This document shows positions 50,899 to 62,322 of a DNA stretch of 64,000 bases, in pieces. The notes under the pieces were generated by a model that had not been told where the DNA came from, made no database searches, and worked only from the letters and a program-made list of their open reading frames with translations. The position numbers and the translations under genes were made by a program. Source of the DNA: Ascidia mentula. Its lineage: Eukaryota; Chordata; Ascidiacea; Phlebobranchia; Ascidiidae. Each line of letters starts with the position of its first letter. Positions within the stretch are counted from its first letter, which is position 1. The stretch covers positions 13,888,001 through 13,952,000 of the forward strand of contig OX387198.1 of assembly GCA_947561715.1 (NCBI GenBank). The letters are read 5' to 3'.

Positions 50899-51604
50899 AG
50901 TGCCAATTACAAACCAACACGACTTATACAATGGTAGATTGACAAAAAAAATATAATATTGAAGTATAATACGCGCAATATCTAAAAAAATATTGAGAAG
51001 GGGAATAAAAGTTTGTTACAAGCTCATCTTTCGCCATGCAAGATTAACCCACGTTGTACGAACCCAGCCAGATAACGTTGAAATCGCGAAACGCTGGAAA
51101 ATCAACCATGCCAGACGTTCTGACAATAACATTGCCTGCAGTGACTGCAGATTTGTCTCATATGCCAGATTGTCACATTGCAAATGCAAAGCTTTAATCA
51201 ATATATTTGCGTTTAGTATATTGCAAAATTTTGTTAATATTTAGTAAATAGGTCATTTAAATCTAAGGTACGTAAACATGGGTTTTTAGACATCCCTTTT
51301 TAAGTTTCAATCAAGCGTGATTTAACCCGCTTAGCTCAGCAAGAAACCGTTGGACTTGGAAGACGCCCAGAAATTAATCATGCAAGACCCTCTGACACAG
51401 ACACAAATATAGGATAGCTGATGCTTTCTTCTTTAAGTGAGAACACCACATTGCAATTGTGGGACCAACTCAGATTTGCGACTTCATTATTTACAACTAC
51501 TTCAATTTTGTTCATGAATTGTTTCTACATTGAACTTTGCTTGTATTCGTGTGTCACAAGGATAGCTGTGATTAGTAACACATCGCAGTAAGCGGGATAA
51601 TTCG
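50899..51604. other. Duplicated non-coding flank of unit A
   Basis: No supported gene. The sequence is mirrored with moderate divergence at 58,015-58,760 downstream of copy B, so it is part of the tandem unit. Short ORFs are not conserved in length between the two. Confidence 0.6.
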
Positions 51605-52250
51605 ATGATCATAGCAACAAAAAACTTTGTAACTGTGTTTTAGATCGCTGCACGTTGTAATGCAATGCCTAGCATAAGTTCAGTGCGCGATCTTTTTTAA
51701 TCGAGCACGAAAAAACACAGCATTAGTGCTCGATAAGACACGGTTGAACTTGTATGCTCGAGCAGCCATGCAATAACTGGTGACAGACAGATTCAACAAC
51801 ATATGTGAAGACGTAACGCTTTGGGACTGGCGTTAGTTACAAAGGTGACGTACCCACGCTCAACAACATGTTTGTTCGTCAAAAGTGACACTTGGGAATC
51901 AAGAATAACATAGCAGGTGGCAAGGATAAAGCTGAGAAAAGAGGGAGAGTGAGCTGAAGGACAGTATTACGTTGAACCCAACTATGATCGTTAACAGTCA
52001 CTTAGGCAAAAGCTTAATAATCCACACTTTGTATAAACTATAGCCCTTGCAACAGTGATGTGTACGTTGCGTGTGTAGCAATCTTACCATTAACTGACAA
52101 CATTGGCCTGTAACTGTCAGATTTTTATAAATGATGGAGGTGGAGGTTTTTCTGTGAGGTTAAATTATAACAAGAGAAAAAGACTTGTGACTAATGTAGA
52201 GTACAGTGACTAATGTAGAGTTATATTTTAAACAGCCTCCGCATATAATC

Positions 52251-55200
52251 ATGTATAGACATATTCTGTTGGTTATTTTCGTGGCAGTATCTGGAGTAAC
52301 AGCAGGACGTAAGTAAACAAATTATCTTGTAGAAACCGTTATCGATTTATTGTTAAAATGCGAAATGTTACCCGATAAATTGGAAAAAACGAGGGACCCG
52401 ATAAAACCACACCTGCTTGTATATGGTGTAAGTGTTGCAAAAGAAAAATCGCTTTAATTTTAAAGCTTTATTTTCAAAGTCGACTACTTAACAAATTTAC
52501 AAGATGTTGGTTGCAAACAACAACTAACCTAAAAAATATACGCGCAGCTAAAGTCTGTTGCTTAAACGCGCGATACGATCTTAATTAATCGTTGTAAATC
52601 GCTTAGAGTTTATCTGCACGTTTTCAGATTGTGATTGTGATTGGTTCGGTTTAGCAGTAATTGGTAAAACCTCCAGCGCAAATCTTTGTTGCGACAAATT
52701 TGGGACTGATTGGACCGTAACATTCCTCATGAAAATACATAGGCCATAATATAGTACAATATATTTTTTAATTTTATTTCACCTTTGTGATTCTAGCGGA
52801 ACTGTTGAGTTTGCTTGTATTACGTTTGCTGAATGTTAAAGAAGGATAAAAGTGCATTTGACAAGGTCATAGCAACTTTGCGTAAAACTGAAGGTACAAC
52901 CACAATTAACATCTTTCCAAAGTATTTCCGTTCTACCTCATCTGAAAAATGTGAAAAACTGCACTAGACGCAGCAGCGACCGAGGCGTTCGCGTCAAAAA
53001 AATGCATTGTTTACATAGGAAAAGCGCCTTATATTGTCGATAACAAATAGTTTCAAACATAGGAGGACCCTCAAATTACGTTGCCACATAGGTCAGGTCA
53101 ATCTGTGACACCATACAAAATAATGTCACTGTGACATCACAAACCAACGCCTTATTTGTCTCGGAATATTGGCAAACCAAAAGTTACAGCAGCAACGACA
53201 TTATTCTGAACTTCAATAAGATAAGCATTGTGTGTTTCTTCACTCAGGGACATTACATAACGTCTTTTAGGTGTGGATGTCTCAACTTTAACCTTACCTG
53301 ATGATTATGACATTTGTAGTTACGAACAATATTGCGAAAAATATATTGGTGGTTGAGGCAGTCTATTTATTTTTTTTTATGATGTACTCCTTATAAGTTA
53401 GGCTACTGCCAGACAAAATGTGGTGCTATGACATAATAACTGTGTTTCGTCATAATCTTGGTTTTGTCGTTTTTTCTCAGCGGTCTTTGCCATCCTCAAA
53501 ATGTAATTAAATTTCAACAAGTACTAATTGTCGAGATACATAAATCTATAATGGTCTGTTTTTGTCGTGTTTTAGAAAACTTTCTATATGACGGTAGCAA
53601 TCATAAATGCTTTGAACACAAAAACTAGTAACCTGTCCTAGTAACAATTGTTTGAAAACGAAACTAAACAAGACCTAATAGGTCGAAAAAGCCATCCTCT
53701 GTTTGCAAATCAAATAAACAATCAATATCCGTTTGTTGCACTTTTGCTCATGTTGAACAAAAAACAATTAAATCAGTTTTACAATGGTTTTCATTCCAAT
53801 GAATAAGCCTCGCTGGCAGATCTCGCACGACTGAAGCGCCTTTTATGACGTCAGGCAACAATATTCTCGCTTTCGCAAGATTAAGGTCGCAACGCTTAAA
53901 GTGCATATGACTCGGCCGTGACATCTTTGCGTAAAACTAAAGGTACAACTACAACAAACATATATCCAAAGTTTCACGGTTCTACGTCAACTAGAAAATG
54001 TAGAAAACTGCACGAAAAGTAGCGGCGACCAAAAATCGTAAACCTTTTGCGCTGAGGAAAAGGACATCACATAAGGCGCTTGCGTCGAAAAAATACATTG
54101 TTTAGATAGGAGAAGGCGCCTTTTTCGCAGACATCGAATAGTTTTAAACATAGGAGAATCCACAAATTACGTTCCCTTAAAGGTCAGGACAGGGTTTTGC
54201 ATCACACAAAAATATGTCATTGTGACGTTACAAACCAAAGGCTTATTTGTCCCTAATTAACGGAAGACCATGGGGTATAGTAGAAACGACATAACTCTGT
54301 ACTCCAATAAGACGGAAATTGTGCGTTTCTTTGCTAAGTGACATTACATGACGCCATTTTGGATATAATGTCATAACTATAATTTCCCCTTTGTGCTGAC
54401 TTTAATTTGATGATTCCAACATTTCTAGTTACGAACTATATTGCGAAAAATACATTAGTGGTTGATTGTGGCGAATTAAATAAATCATTTCTGACGCGAC
54501 CTCGTAGGTAACGCTACTGTCGGGCAAAAAGTGGTATTGTGACAGAATAACTGTGTTGCAAATTCAGGAAATTTGGTCGGCCAAAATTCAATTAATCTAC
54601 TTCTATCTTTTGCTGTGAGTGGACAAAACGACAATGCTAAACTAACGGTTTATCTCTGTCGTGTTTTCAAAAGTTCATGTATCACGGTAGCGATCATAAA
54701 TGCTTTAACAACAAGAAAACGCTGTCCCAGTAACTGTTTTGATATTACGCAACTAAATAAGACATCATAGGTCGAACAGCGGCCATCTGTCTTCAGCTCA
54801 AATTAACATAAAATCCGTTTATTGCACTTGTTTTTTTAATGACAGAAGGATCTGGGATATAGAAATTGAGAAGGATCTGGGATATATTGCTGACAATAAC
54901 ACGTCATAAAGTCAAAAAAAGAGCTGAATTATGTGAAATGACCAGCATGAAATTAATCAAAAACATGATGTTACTTTAGATCTGTTGTCAATTTTTTTCT
55001 GGGAAGCTACGGGTTGTCACATTTTTGTGTGATGTGGTGTTGTCAAATTTTTACAGATTGAGTGAACAACTGCAGTTACTATTTAAAAATATGGATAGGA
55101 AAGTTGTATTTATGCTTAGTGTGATGGTCATTTAATCAATCGCGGCATGAAAGTGAAGGCGATCATGACATAATTTAACCGACCACTTGCTTTATGTTTC

Positions 55201-57397
55201 AAGTTTCCGGAGAAGGTCATCTACTGGGATGTTATGTTGGCGTTCTGTCCCAAGCTCCAGGCGGAACAGTTGTGTTTGATAACATGACGTTGGTTGAATG
55301 TGAAAACTTGGATCAAATATGTGTCAAGTACGAACTTCTCACAAATCAATATGGAGTTGACAGTAAGTTTGTTTCAAAAATCCAGGAATGTAAATGTCGG
55401 TTATATGAATATCAATTCAGCTTGTTCTTGTTGATAGTCACAACACAAGCTGGAATCTGTTTGAACAAAACTTTGACAAAATTGGATCTATGTGACTTAG
55501 CCTCTAATTATCACGGACTTCAATATCTCAATTGCACGTATCAAGTCTGCAACAGCAGTTGGTGTAATAAATTCAGAGAATCGGATGATTGCCCACAAGA
55601 CACAGAAGATGGTAGGACATGCTTAAAATACGTTAAAAAGAGTAACTCATTATTGTTTTGAATCAAGTGCATAAAGTTTGAACCATGTACGTTGTTAAAT
55701 CAACAGATATAAAGTTACTCCCCAACTGTTCATTCCGAGAAACTTTACACGAAGTTCAAAAATGTGCAAAACCTCTGTTCGATGGTTTTCCTTATCTTAA
55801 ACAAAATAAATGTTTGTAAGTACGATTTGAAAACGACAAAATCATCATAAAATTAGTGACTCGCCATCAGTTTGTTGCGTTGCTAATCTACGAAACATTT
55901 TCGTTTGTAGAAATAACCTCGACCAGATGGCGTCATGCATGGCTGGTGTTGGAGTGAAATGTTTCAGTGGATCATGTTTCACGGTTTTTGACATTTTACC
56001 GACAGCTCGTAAAGATTACAGGGTATCTACAACTTTTATATTTTTTGTTTTTAAACAATCCCGATCTCTAGGCCGCAAACGTAACAAATACTTTTCATGT
56101 AAATTAGTGCCTGTCCTAGGTTTTGTATCATTTTTCTCTCTCATATCTTCTGATAGGCTGTTGGACAATACTTCACCACTACAAAAACATTTGACGATCT
56201 TTTCACATTAATTGAAAAGCTGTTGGAATTGCCTGGATCATTAACTAGCATAAAAGACATCATTAAATATTCCATATGTCCAATACACGGTTACTCTCCA
56301 CCATTACCACGTGTTGAAAATCTTATGTTCGGTAATTTATCCAACCCCGTGTGTGAAGAAGGTTTCATGCAAAACTTGACTTCAGGAAGTCTTGATCTAT
56401 GGAAAAACTTCAATTTGGCGACAACAAAACAACAACTATGCGTGTAAGCAAAATGTCTGCATCGACGTTACACTCACACATTAATAATTTTGTTGATGAG
56501 CTTCAAAAGGGCCACAGGACAGCACAACAGTTACGACGTTTTTGTAAATTTCAGATCATTTAACAACTTCGCGAGCCACGTGAAATACATGATTGGCACA
56601 AGATGCGATCTTAATGAGTTTCCCGGATTCATCAACAGACTGTTAACTGGACCTTACATATATCTGCAGCCTGTCATAGAGAAAGCCTTCACAATAGTTA
56701 GGAACAACTTTGCTAACATACAACTGCCGAAATGCGGGGAATCAGGTGATGTTTTCTAATCAACTTAATCTTCATGAGCAAATAAATTGTCTTGGTGTGT
56801 GAAGATAGTTGTGATTTGTAATGTGTTTATTTAAGAAAGAAGCTAAACATTACAATTCCTCTCGCTTTAGGTCCGCTGATCAACTGTAGCCACTATTATG
56901 CGTCACCACATCCATGCGAGCAGAGGAAAGCCTGGTTCTGTGACTACGTAAAGTGGAGATGGGAAATTGTACAACCTCAAATTCCTGCTTACTTACGATG
57001 GGTGGCTCAGAACGGGATCGAATTTCCTCAGCAAACTCCCTCATGTCTTACCGTACCCCACGACTTGTGCTACTCTCCAAATTACAGAAACTGTATCAGA
57101 GATTCCGCAACCTGTCTCTTCTGTTGGTGTGATGAACAAGAATATGAAAGTAAGTGACCAAAGTCGACTCGCTGCAATTAACCAAACTTGTTCATCAAGC
57201 TGCGCATATTTGCAAAAGTGAAACAGTCTAATCTTTTTTTGATAGCGAAAATTACTAGTCTTAACATTTGATATATTTCCACAGAACCAGATTTCATGCA
57301 TCAATACTACAGACGTGATTTCAAAGTTTACATCGAGTTTCTTTCCAACTACCAATATGTCAACAAAATTGTAAACCAAGGGTGTGCTTTCAACTAA
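52251..57397 (+). CDS. Cysteine-rich secreted protein, copy B (9 exons, 493 aa)
   Basis: Exons: 52251-52308, 55204-55362, 55438-55611, 55707-55815, 55911-56022, 56157-56443, 56555-56745, 56871-57149, 57285-57397. Every splice site and phase matches copy A. Exon 8 has six extra bases (NGIEFPQQ against NGFPQQ in copy A). The signal peptide is identical to copy A. I counted about 39 amino-acid differences from copy A against about 12 silent ones, with nine replacements and one silent change in exon 7 alone; no cysteine differs. Intron 1 is 2.9 kb because it keeps a segment missing in copy A. A secreted role is inferred from the leader only. Confidence 0.9.
52862..54820. repeat. Diverged direct repeat, about 1.05 kb period, in intron 1 of copy B
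   Basis: Two segments of roughly 0.9 kb repeat in the same orientation. TTTGCGTAAAACTGAAGG near 52,876 recurs, with one change, near 53,928. TAGTTACGAACAATATTGCG near 53,315 recurs near 54,427. The repeat shows many substitutions and indels, so it is older than the A/B gene duplication. No coding frame is conserved in it. Confidence 0.8.
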
Positions 57398-57498
57398 TGC
57401 CGTATTTCCTAATGCGTCTAAACTAATACACTCGAATTTAACCTCATATATGCTAGCTACTTTACTAATATAATCGAAAATTTGTTGCATCATGTGGT

Positions 57499-57504
57499 AA
57501 TAAA
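57499..57504 (+). terminator. Poly(A) signal of copy B
   Basis: AATAAA about 100 bases past the stop codon, at the same relative place as in copy A. Confidence 0.75.
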
Positions 57505-57804
57505 GCAAACAAAAGTTGGTTGGGTACTGTACATGACTTTACTGAAAACAGAGCAATAATAGATTAATAGGAGCCATTGCTAATTCACTGAAGGTCAAAA
57601 ATCAACGGCTGACGTACAGACAGTGGTAAATAATGACAGAAGGTTTTTGTTTTGGAGTAAGCATCAAAAAAGTTTTGTAACCTAAACGATAATGACACTG
57701 CGTTCGCGTGATGTCTCAACCATGCAGTTTTTCTACAACATTTGTGAAGCACACATTTTTTTTTATTCAACTTACACCACTCAGCAGCAAGTATAAATGT
57801 CAAA

Positions 57805-58014
57805 ATGTGTTCAACTAAGTCTTGGCATCTTGATCAAATAAAACCCATGGAATGTGGCTATGACGTATTGGGCAACATTTTTGCTGACAAGTCTGTTTTA
57901 AAGTTCGTTGCGTGTTCACCTTTAGTCAAGGTCGACTTAACACATTTTGTGCAACCCCATACAGAAACCCACATAGCAGCCACGCAAGACGTCGCGGACC
58001 TCGTCACACTGTAG
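57805..58014 (+). CDS. Conserved 69-codon ORF downstream of copy B, function unknown
   Basis: Counterpart of 50,689-50,898: it begins MCSTKSWHLDQIKPMECGYD and ends DLVTL. Start, stop and length are kept despite about fifteen base changes, roughly half of them silent. A weaker third relative lies at 59,017-59,100 (MCLNKTSHLKRVKHIGCGHD) and soon degenerates. It may be a small gene or a terminal exon. Confidence 0.45.
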   Translation: MCSTKSWHLDQIKPMECGYDVLGNIFADKSVLKFVACSPLVKVDLTHFVQPHTETHIAATQDVADLVTL

Positions 58015-58760
58015 AGTGCCAATCACAAACCAACATGACTTATACAATGGAGGATGAAACGAGAAGATATAATGTTGAAGAATAATGCGCGCCCTATCTA
58101 TAACCGGTAATGCCCGAAAAAAAAACATATTGAGAAGCAAAATCAAACGTTTGCTACAAGCTCATCTTCAGCCGTGCAAAATTAACCCACGTTGTACGAA
58201 CCCAACCAGATAACGTTGAACTTGCAAAACGCCGAAAAATCAACCATGCCTGACGTTCTGACAGCAACATTGCCTGCAGTGACTGCAGATTTGTCGCAAT
58301 GCCAGATTGTCACATTGCCAGTGCAAAGCTTTAATCAATGTATTTGCGTTTAGTATATTGCAAAATTTTGTTAATATTTAGCAAATAGGCCATTTAAATC
58401 TGAAGTTCGTAAACATGTGTTTTTAGACATCCCTTTTTCAGCTTCAATCAAGTGTGATTTAACCCGCCTAGCTCAGCAAGAAACCGTTGAACTTTGATGA
58501 CTCCCAGAAATCAACCATGCAAGACCGTCTGACATAGACAGAGATATAGGATAGCTGATGCTTTCTTCTTTAAGTGAGAACACCACGTTGTAATTATGGG
58601 ACCAACTCAGATTTGCGACTTCATTATTTACAACTACTTCAATTTTGTTCGTGCATTGTTTCTACATTGAACTTTGCTTATATCCGTGTATCACAAGGAT
58701 TGCTGTGATTTTAATGATTAGTAACACATCGCAGAAAACGGGATACATCGATGTTTCCAG

Positions 58761-60106
58761 CAACGTCAATCGGAACATTATTTTTTCGATGATGTTGTGA
58801 CATTTAAATTCGGCATTACCTCCGCCTTACGCGACAACGTTCTAAACTATTTTGTTTCTTTAGATTTAATTTTTCTGGAGATGTCATGGTTTACACGATT
58901 AAGTGGAAAGTTTTGTCGTGATAGACTTTCGGTATTCTTTTCGTCAATCCCGTGTATTGGATCAATGCAGAAGATCTTCTATGCCAACAATATTCCATAG
59001 TAAAAACAATGAGCAAATGTGTTTAAATAAGACATCGCATCTTAAACGTGTGAAACATATAGGATGTGGTCATGACGGCAATTCGTTACCGACATTCTAA
59101 AACTTCGTTTAGGGGGTTTTCTATTTCGTTTATATCCGTCAATTTTGTCCGACGAGGAACCACAGATTCAGATATTTGTTTCATGTGTTTGGCTGATAAG
59201 TCAATGGTGGAAAACTACCATCTGGGAATTCTGACTAAACACCTCTAAGTCAGAATCCGCCTGGAATGGACAATGATTTTGTGACTACCCTACGGTTGGC
59301 ACAAGGAAGAGGTCGGAAGGCCGCCGTCCTTGCCGTCGCTGACGTTCGACGGGCGCTACAAGAGTTGTCCGTCAACCGGTTCAACTACCTGCCTATGAGG
59401 CGTGGGTGTTGTAATGTTGCATTGGCGCAACGAACGAGCGTTCGGATTGCGTTTATTTGGCAGAAGAATGCAAAAATACATTTTGGAACACTTTGGAATT
59501 AAACTTGTTTTAAGAAACAGGTTTTGAAACAAATCAATCGTAATTAACTGAATCATCAACTCCGCCAATTCTCTACAGCGAATGAGCAGATATTTTCGTT
59601 TAGGAGAGCAATTTCAAAATAATTTACTCTTTGTCACCATCTATCGTTGCAAATATTTTTTTTACAGATTTACAACACTTTCCTGAAAAATTTACGATTG
59701 TTTTAGTTCAGTAAGAAGTATTGATGTAAATTGTAGAGTCAAGTTTGTCAAGATTTTAGTGATGGTTAAAAAAATACATTGAAGTTTCCGCTGCAAACCA
59801 CAGTCACTGAGCAGCGCAATCATGCGGAGGGGTTAATGAGAAGAATTAGGCAAACAGCCCCCCCTGAAATTGCTGACTCAGTAGCAAATTTCGACGATGT
59901 GAGAATCCGTAGTCATGGAAAATTTTGGCGTCGATTTCGTTGAATGTAATAATTTCCCACTCGTTCATATTTTTTTAGATTCCATTCCACATTAACCTGA
60001 AATTCTCAGAAACTCTGTTTTCGGCAAACTGCAAACACCAGACGGAAAGAGAGAAAATGGGGACAAAGGGTAAAAGATTGCAGAACGGCAATTTGAGTTT
60101 TCTGTG
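58761..60106. other. Flank of unit B with a degenerate third copy of the small ORF
   Basis: 58,797-58,910 resembles 46,120-46,230, and 59,017-59,100 resembles the start of the 69-codon ORF, so pieces of an older unit persist here. The short ORF at 59,266-59,502 lies in a GC-richer patch (around 59,300-59,400), but I recognise no domain and find no splice partner. Confidence 0.5.
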
Positions 60107-60175
60107 GTAAACGATTATATTCTTGCGTTAGTAGCGAAAGTCAACAGGGTTAGAGTAAGGTACTTACATTCAACC

Positions 60176-60188
60176 ATGGATTTGTTCA
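60176..60188. repeat. Left target-site duplication of the Penelope-like element
   Basis: ATGGATTTGTTCA, repeated exactly at 61,928-61,940. A 33-base segment (60,189-60,221) lies between it and the left inverted repeat, comparable to the short extra tails described for Penelope insertions. The homologous place in unit A (near 47,207-47,219) is uninterrupted. Confidence 0.75.
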
Positions 60189-60221
60189 AATAAATTGTTA
60201 CTGATGCTGCCAGGCATATTT

Positions 60222-60514
60222 ATTGCTTAATACTGCTCTTCTGGCAAACTTTATTGTATTTACGTTTCTCGACGTTTCGGCTATTATGCAACAGCCTTCA
60301 TCAGGAGGAAGTATCTAAGTGGACGATTTGAGGCACATAAACAGAAACGCTACAAAAGAAAGAAGAAGTGAAACAACGAAAAAGCGATAAGGGCGAACAC
60401 ACCTGCACAGTATACTTATCACTAACCGCACGGTTTTTTCACGGTTTTTGAAGTGCGTAATGTCTATCGGCATAATTTTTCTCTAGCAAGTGTCGATACA
60501 CCGGTGGAAACAGA
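60222..60514 (-). repeat. Left inverted repeat (pseudo-LTR) of the Penelope-like element
   Basis: Reverse complement of 61,637-61,929 over its full 293 bp, with only a few mismatches seen. It carries the reversed hammerhead-like core at 60,256-60,311. The apparent start of the RT frame inside this repeat is the antisense of the element's own 3' coding end and is not real RT sequence. Confidence 0.92.
60256..60311 (-). ncRNA. Hammerhead-like core, inverted copy in the left pseudo-LTR
   Basis: Minus-strand counterpart of 61,840-61,895; CTGATGA lies at 60,298-60,304 on the minus strand. Same caveats about stem I and the extra A. Confidence 0.5.
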
Positions 60515-61636
60515 TGTGGTTTCCTTGTTTACCAACGTACCGGTAAAGCTAGCGGTGGACGAAGCAGCGGAGAGACTACGCATGGACGAGACATTGGAAC
60601 AACGTTGCTCGTGGTCGTTGTCGGACATTGTGCATTGCCTTGAGTTGTGCCTGGATGCAACCTATCTTGCCTTTAGAGGTAAATTTTACAAACAAATTTT
60701 TGGTACTGCTATGGGATCCCCACTTTCCGTTGTGGTCGCAAACATTGCCATGGACTCGGTTGAGAACAGGGCGTTGGCAACGTTTGTTAACCCTCCTAGT
60801 TTTTGGAGACGTTATGTGGACGACACATTCGTGGTCGTACGACGGGATGACGTCCAATCACTGCTCACGCATCTTAACTCCATTGAACCGAGCATCTGGT
60901 TCACAATGGAGCGCGAGCGAGGGGTGAGTTGTCATTTTTAGACGTTCTGGTTCGGAAAGAAGATCAGGGGACTCTCTCTACAAGGGTGTACCGCAAGCCC
61001 ACCCATTCCAACAGGTACCTGTCGTTTCGTTCGGCGCACCCGATCGCACACAAGAGGGCGTGCCGAATCATTGATAACTGATGACGCTGAACGAGAGCAA
61101 GAGGTGGGTTATGTTAATAAAGCCCTTCTCGCTAACGGTTATCCTCGTTCTTTTCTCCGGCATAATCGAAGTTTGACGCGGAGAAGTGATGAGGGGAAAC
61201 CTGCGGGTGTAGTTGTACTACCATATGTTTCTGAACTTTCGGAAACTTTAAAACGCCTGCTTGGCGACTTCAATATTCAGGTTTTTGAACGTCCGGTCGT
61301 CACCCTACGTTCCTTAATATCGCACCCAAAAGACCGCATGCACGACAAGCTCGACACGAGGGGTGTGGTCTATAGTATTCCCTGCGGTGGTTGCAGCGGC
61401 GTATACATTGGTGAAACTGGCCGTGCGCTAAGAACAAGATTAAAAGAGCACCAAAGGGACGTGAGAAACCATGATGAAAAAACGGCTCTTTCGCAACATG
61501 CGGCCGAATCAGGACATGCGGTGGACTTTACGAAAACGATCATTTTGGAACGCGAGTCCGATAGGCACAAGAGGATGTTTTTAGAGTCGTTAAACATCAA
61601 TACGCATGCGTCATCACTCAATGACAAGAAACAAAC

Positions 61637-61929
61637 TCTGTTTCCACCGGTGTATCGACACTTGCTAGAGAAAAATTATGCCGATAGACATTGCGCACTT
61701 CAAAAACCGTGATAAAACCGTGCGGTTAGTGATAAGTATACTGTGCAGGTGTGTTCGCCCTTATCGCTTTTTCGTTGTTTCACTTCTTCTTTCTTTTGTA
61801 GCGTTTCTGTTTATGTGCCTCAAATCGTCCACTTAGATACTTCCTCCTGATGAAGGCTGTTGCATAATAGCCGAAACGTCGAGAAACGTAAATACAATAA
61901 AGTTTGCCAGAAGAGCAGTATTAAGCAAT
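61637..61929 (+). repeat. Right terminal repeat (pseudo-LTR) of the Penelope-like element
   Basis: It contains the last codons of the endonuclease ORF (through the stop at 61,712), then a non-coding tail with the hammerhead-like motif. Mirror partner of 60,222-60,514. Confidence 0.92.
61840..61895 (+). ncRNA. Hammerhead-like ribozyme core in the right pseudo-LTR
   Basis: CTGATGA (61,847-61,853) is followed by a GGCT/AGCC stem (61,855-61,858 with 61,869-61,872), then GAAA (61,873-61,876), then a short CGT/ACG stem closing before TA (61,877-61,890). That is the order of the conserved hammerhead core with a very short stem III, a form reported in Penelope-like elements. One extra A sits between the core and stem II, and I could not pair a good stem I, so activity is uncertain. 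Confidence 0.55.
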
Positions 61930-61940
61930 GGATTTGTTCA
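61928..61940. repeat. Right target-site duplication of the Penelope-like element
   Basis: ATGGATTTGTTCA, identical to 60,176-60,188; its first two bases overlap the end of the terminal repeat. Confidence 0.75.
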
Positions 61941-62322
61941 TCAAAATTAACGCAGACTTGTTCGAATGACATATATCATGGCGGGCGGCAAGGATAGGAC
62001 TTAGAATAGATGGACAATGAGCAAGTGGCCTGTTCTTTGCGGAACGTAACATTTTTTTGAAAGCCACTTAAGCAAAAGTTCAGCAATCTACAGCTTGTAT
62101 AAAATCTAGCACTTGCAATAGCGATGTGTATGTGGCGTGTGTAGCAATCTTACTAAAACTGACAACATTTGCCTGTAACTTTCAGACTTTTTTAAAATGA
62201 TGAAAGTGGAGGTTTTTCTGCGAGATTAACTTACAACCAGAGATGAACACTCATAGACAATTCAAATTAAACTAACAGTAACTAACGTAGAGTTATTTTT
62301 TAAACAGACTTCGCATACCAGC

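Larger units (their letters stand above)
46930..51600 (+). repeat. Tandem duplication unit A
   Basis: This block holds the promoter-side flank, copy A of the secreted gene, its 3' flank and a 69-codon ORF. It matches unit B (51,605-58,760) along most of its length: the upstream flank beginning ACTTTGTAACTGTGTTTTAG recurs at both 46,947 and 51,630, and the downstream flank at 50,400-51,560 recurs at 57,590-58,700. Divergence is a few percent plus small indels. The main difference is about 2.5 kb of intron 1 present only in unit B. Confidence 0.9.
51605..58760 (+). repeat. Tandem duplication unit B
   Basis: Head-to-tail partner of unit A, holding copy B of the secreted gene and the second copy of the 69-codon ORF. 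It is longer because its intron 1 keeps the segment 52,340-54,835, which unit A lacks and copy C partly shares. Confidence 0.9.
60222..61929 (+). mobile_element. Penelope-like retroelement (RT plus GIY-YIG) with inverted terminal repeats
   Basis: The plus strand encodes a Penelope-type reverse transcriptase part, with a DVVSLFTNVP motif near 60,515, AMGSPLSVVVANI near 60,706 and RYVDD near 60,811, then a C-terminal GIY-YIG endonuclease (GVVYSIPC near 61,364 and VYIGETGRALRTRLKEH after it). That RT/GIY-YIG pairing defines canonical Penelope-like elements. Ends are 293-bp inverted repeats (60,222-60,514 and 61,637-61,929), nearly identical, which suggests recent insertion. The RT begins only at the catalytic-core region, so the copy is 5'-truncated; it is broken, with a small number of breaks. 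It is flanked by a 13-bp target duplication. Confidence 0.93.

Noticed and set aside
59266-59502. 78-codon ORF in a GC-richer patch
   Set aside because: It was considered as an exon because of composition, but no domain, splice partner or conserved copy was found.
60453-60514. Start of the RT ORF at a Met at 60,453
   Set aside because: This part lies inside the left inverted repeat and is antisense to the element's 3' end; real RT sequence begins near 60,515.
60628-60927. Overlapping plus- and minus-strand ORFs across the RT region
   Set aside because: Shadow frames of the reverse transcriptase; they lack the catalytic motifs.
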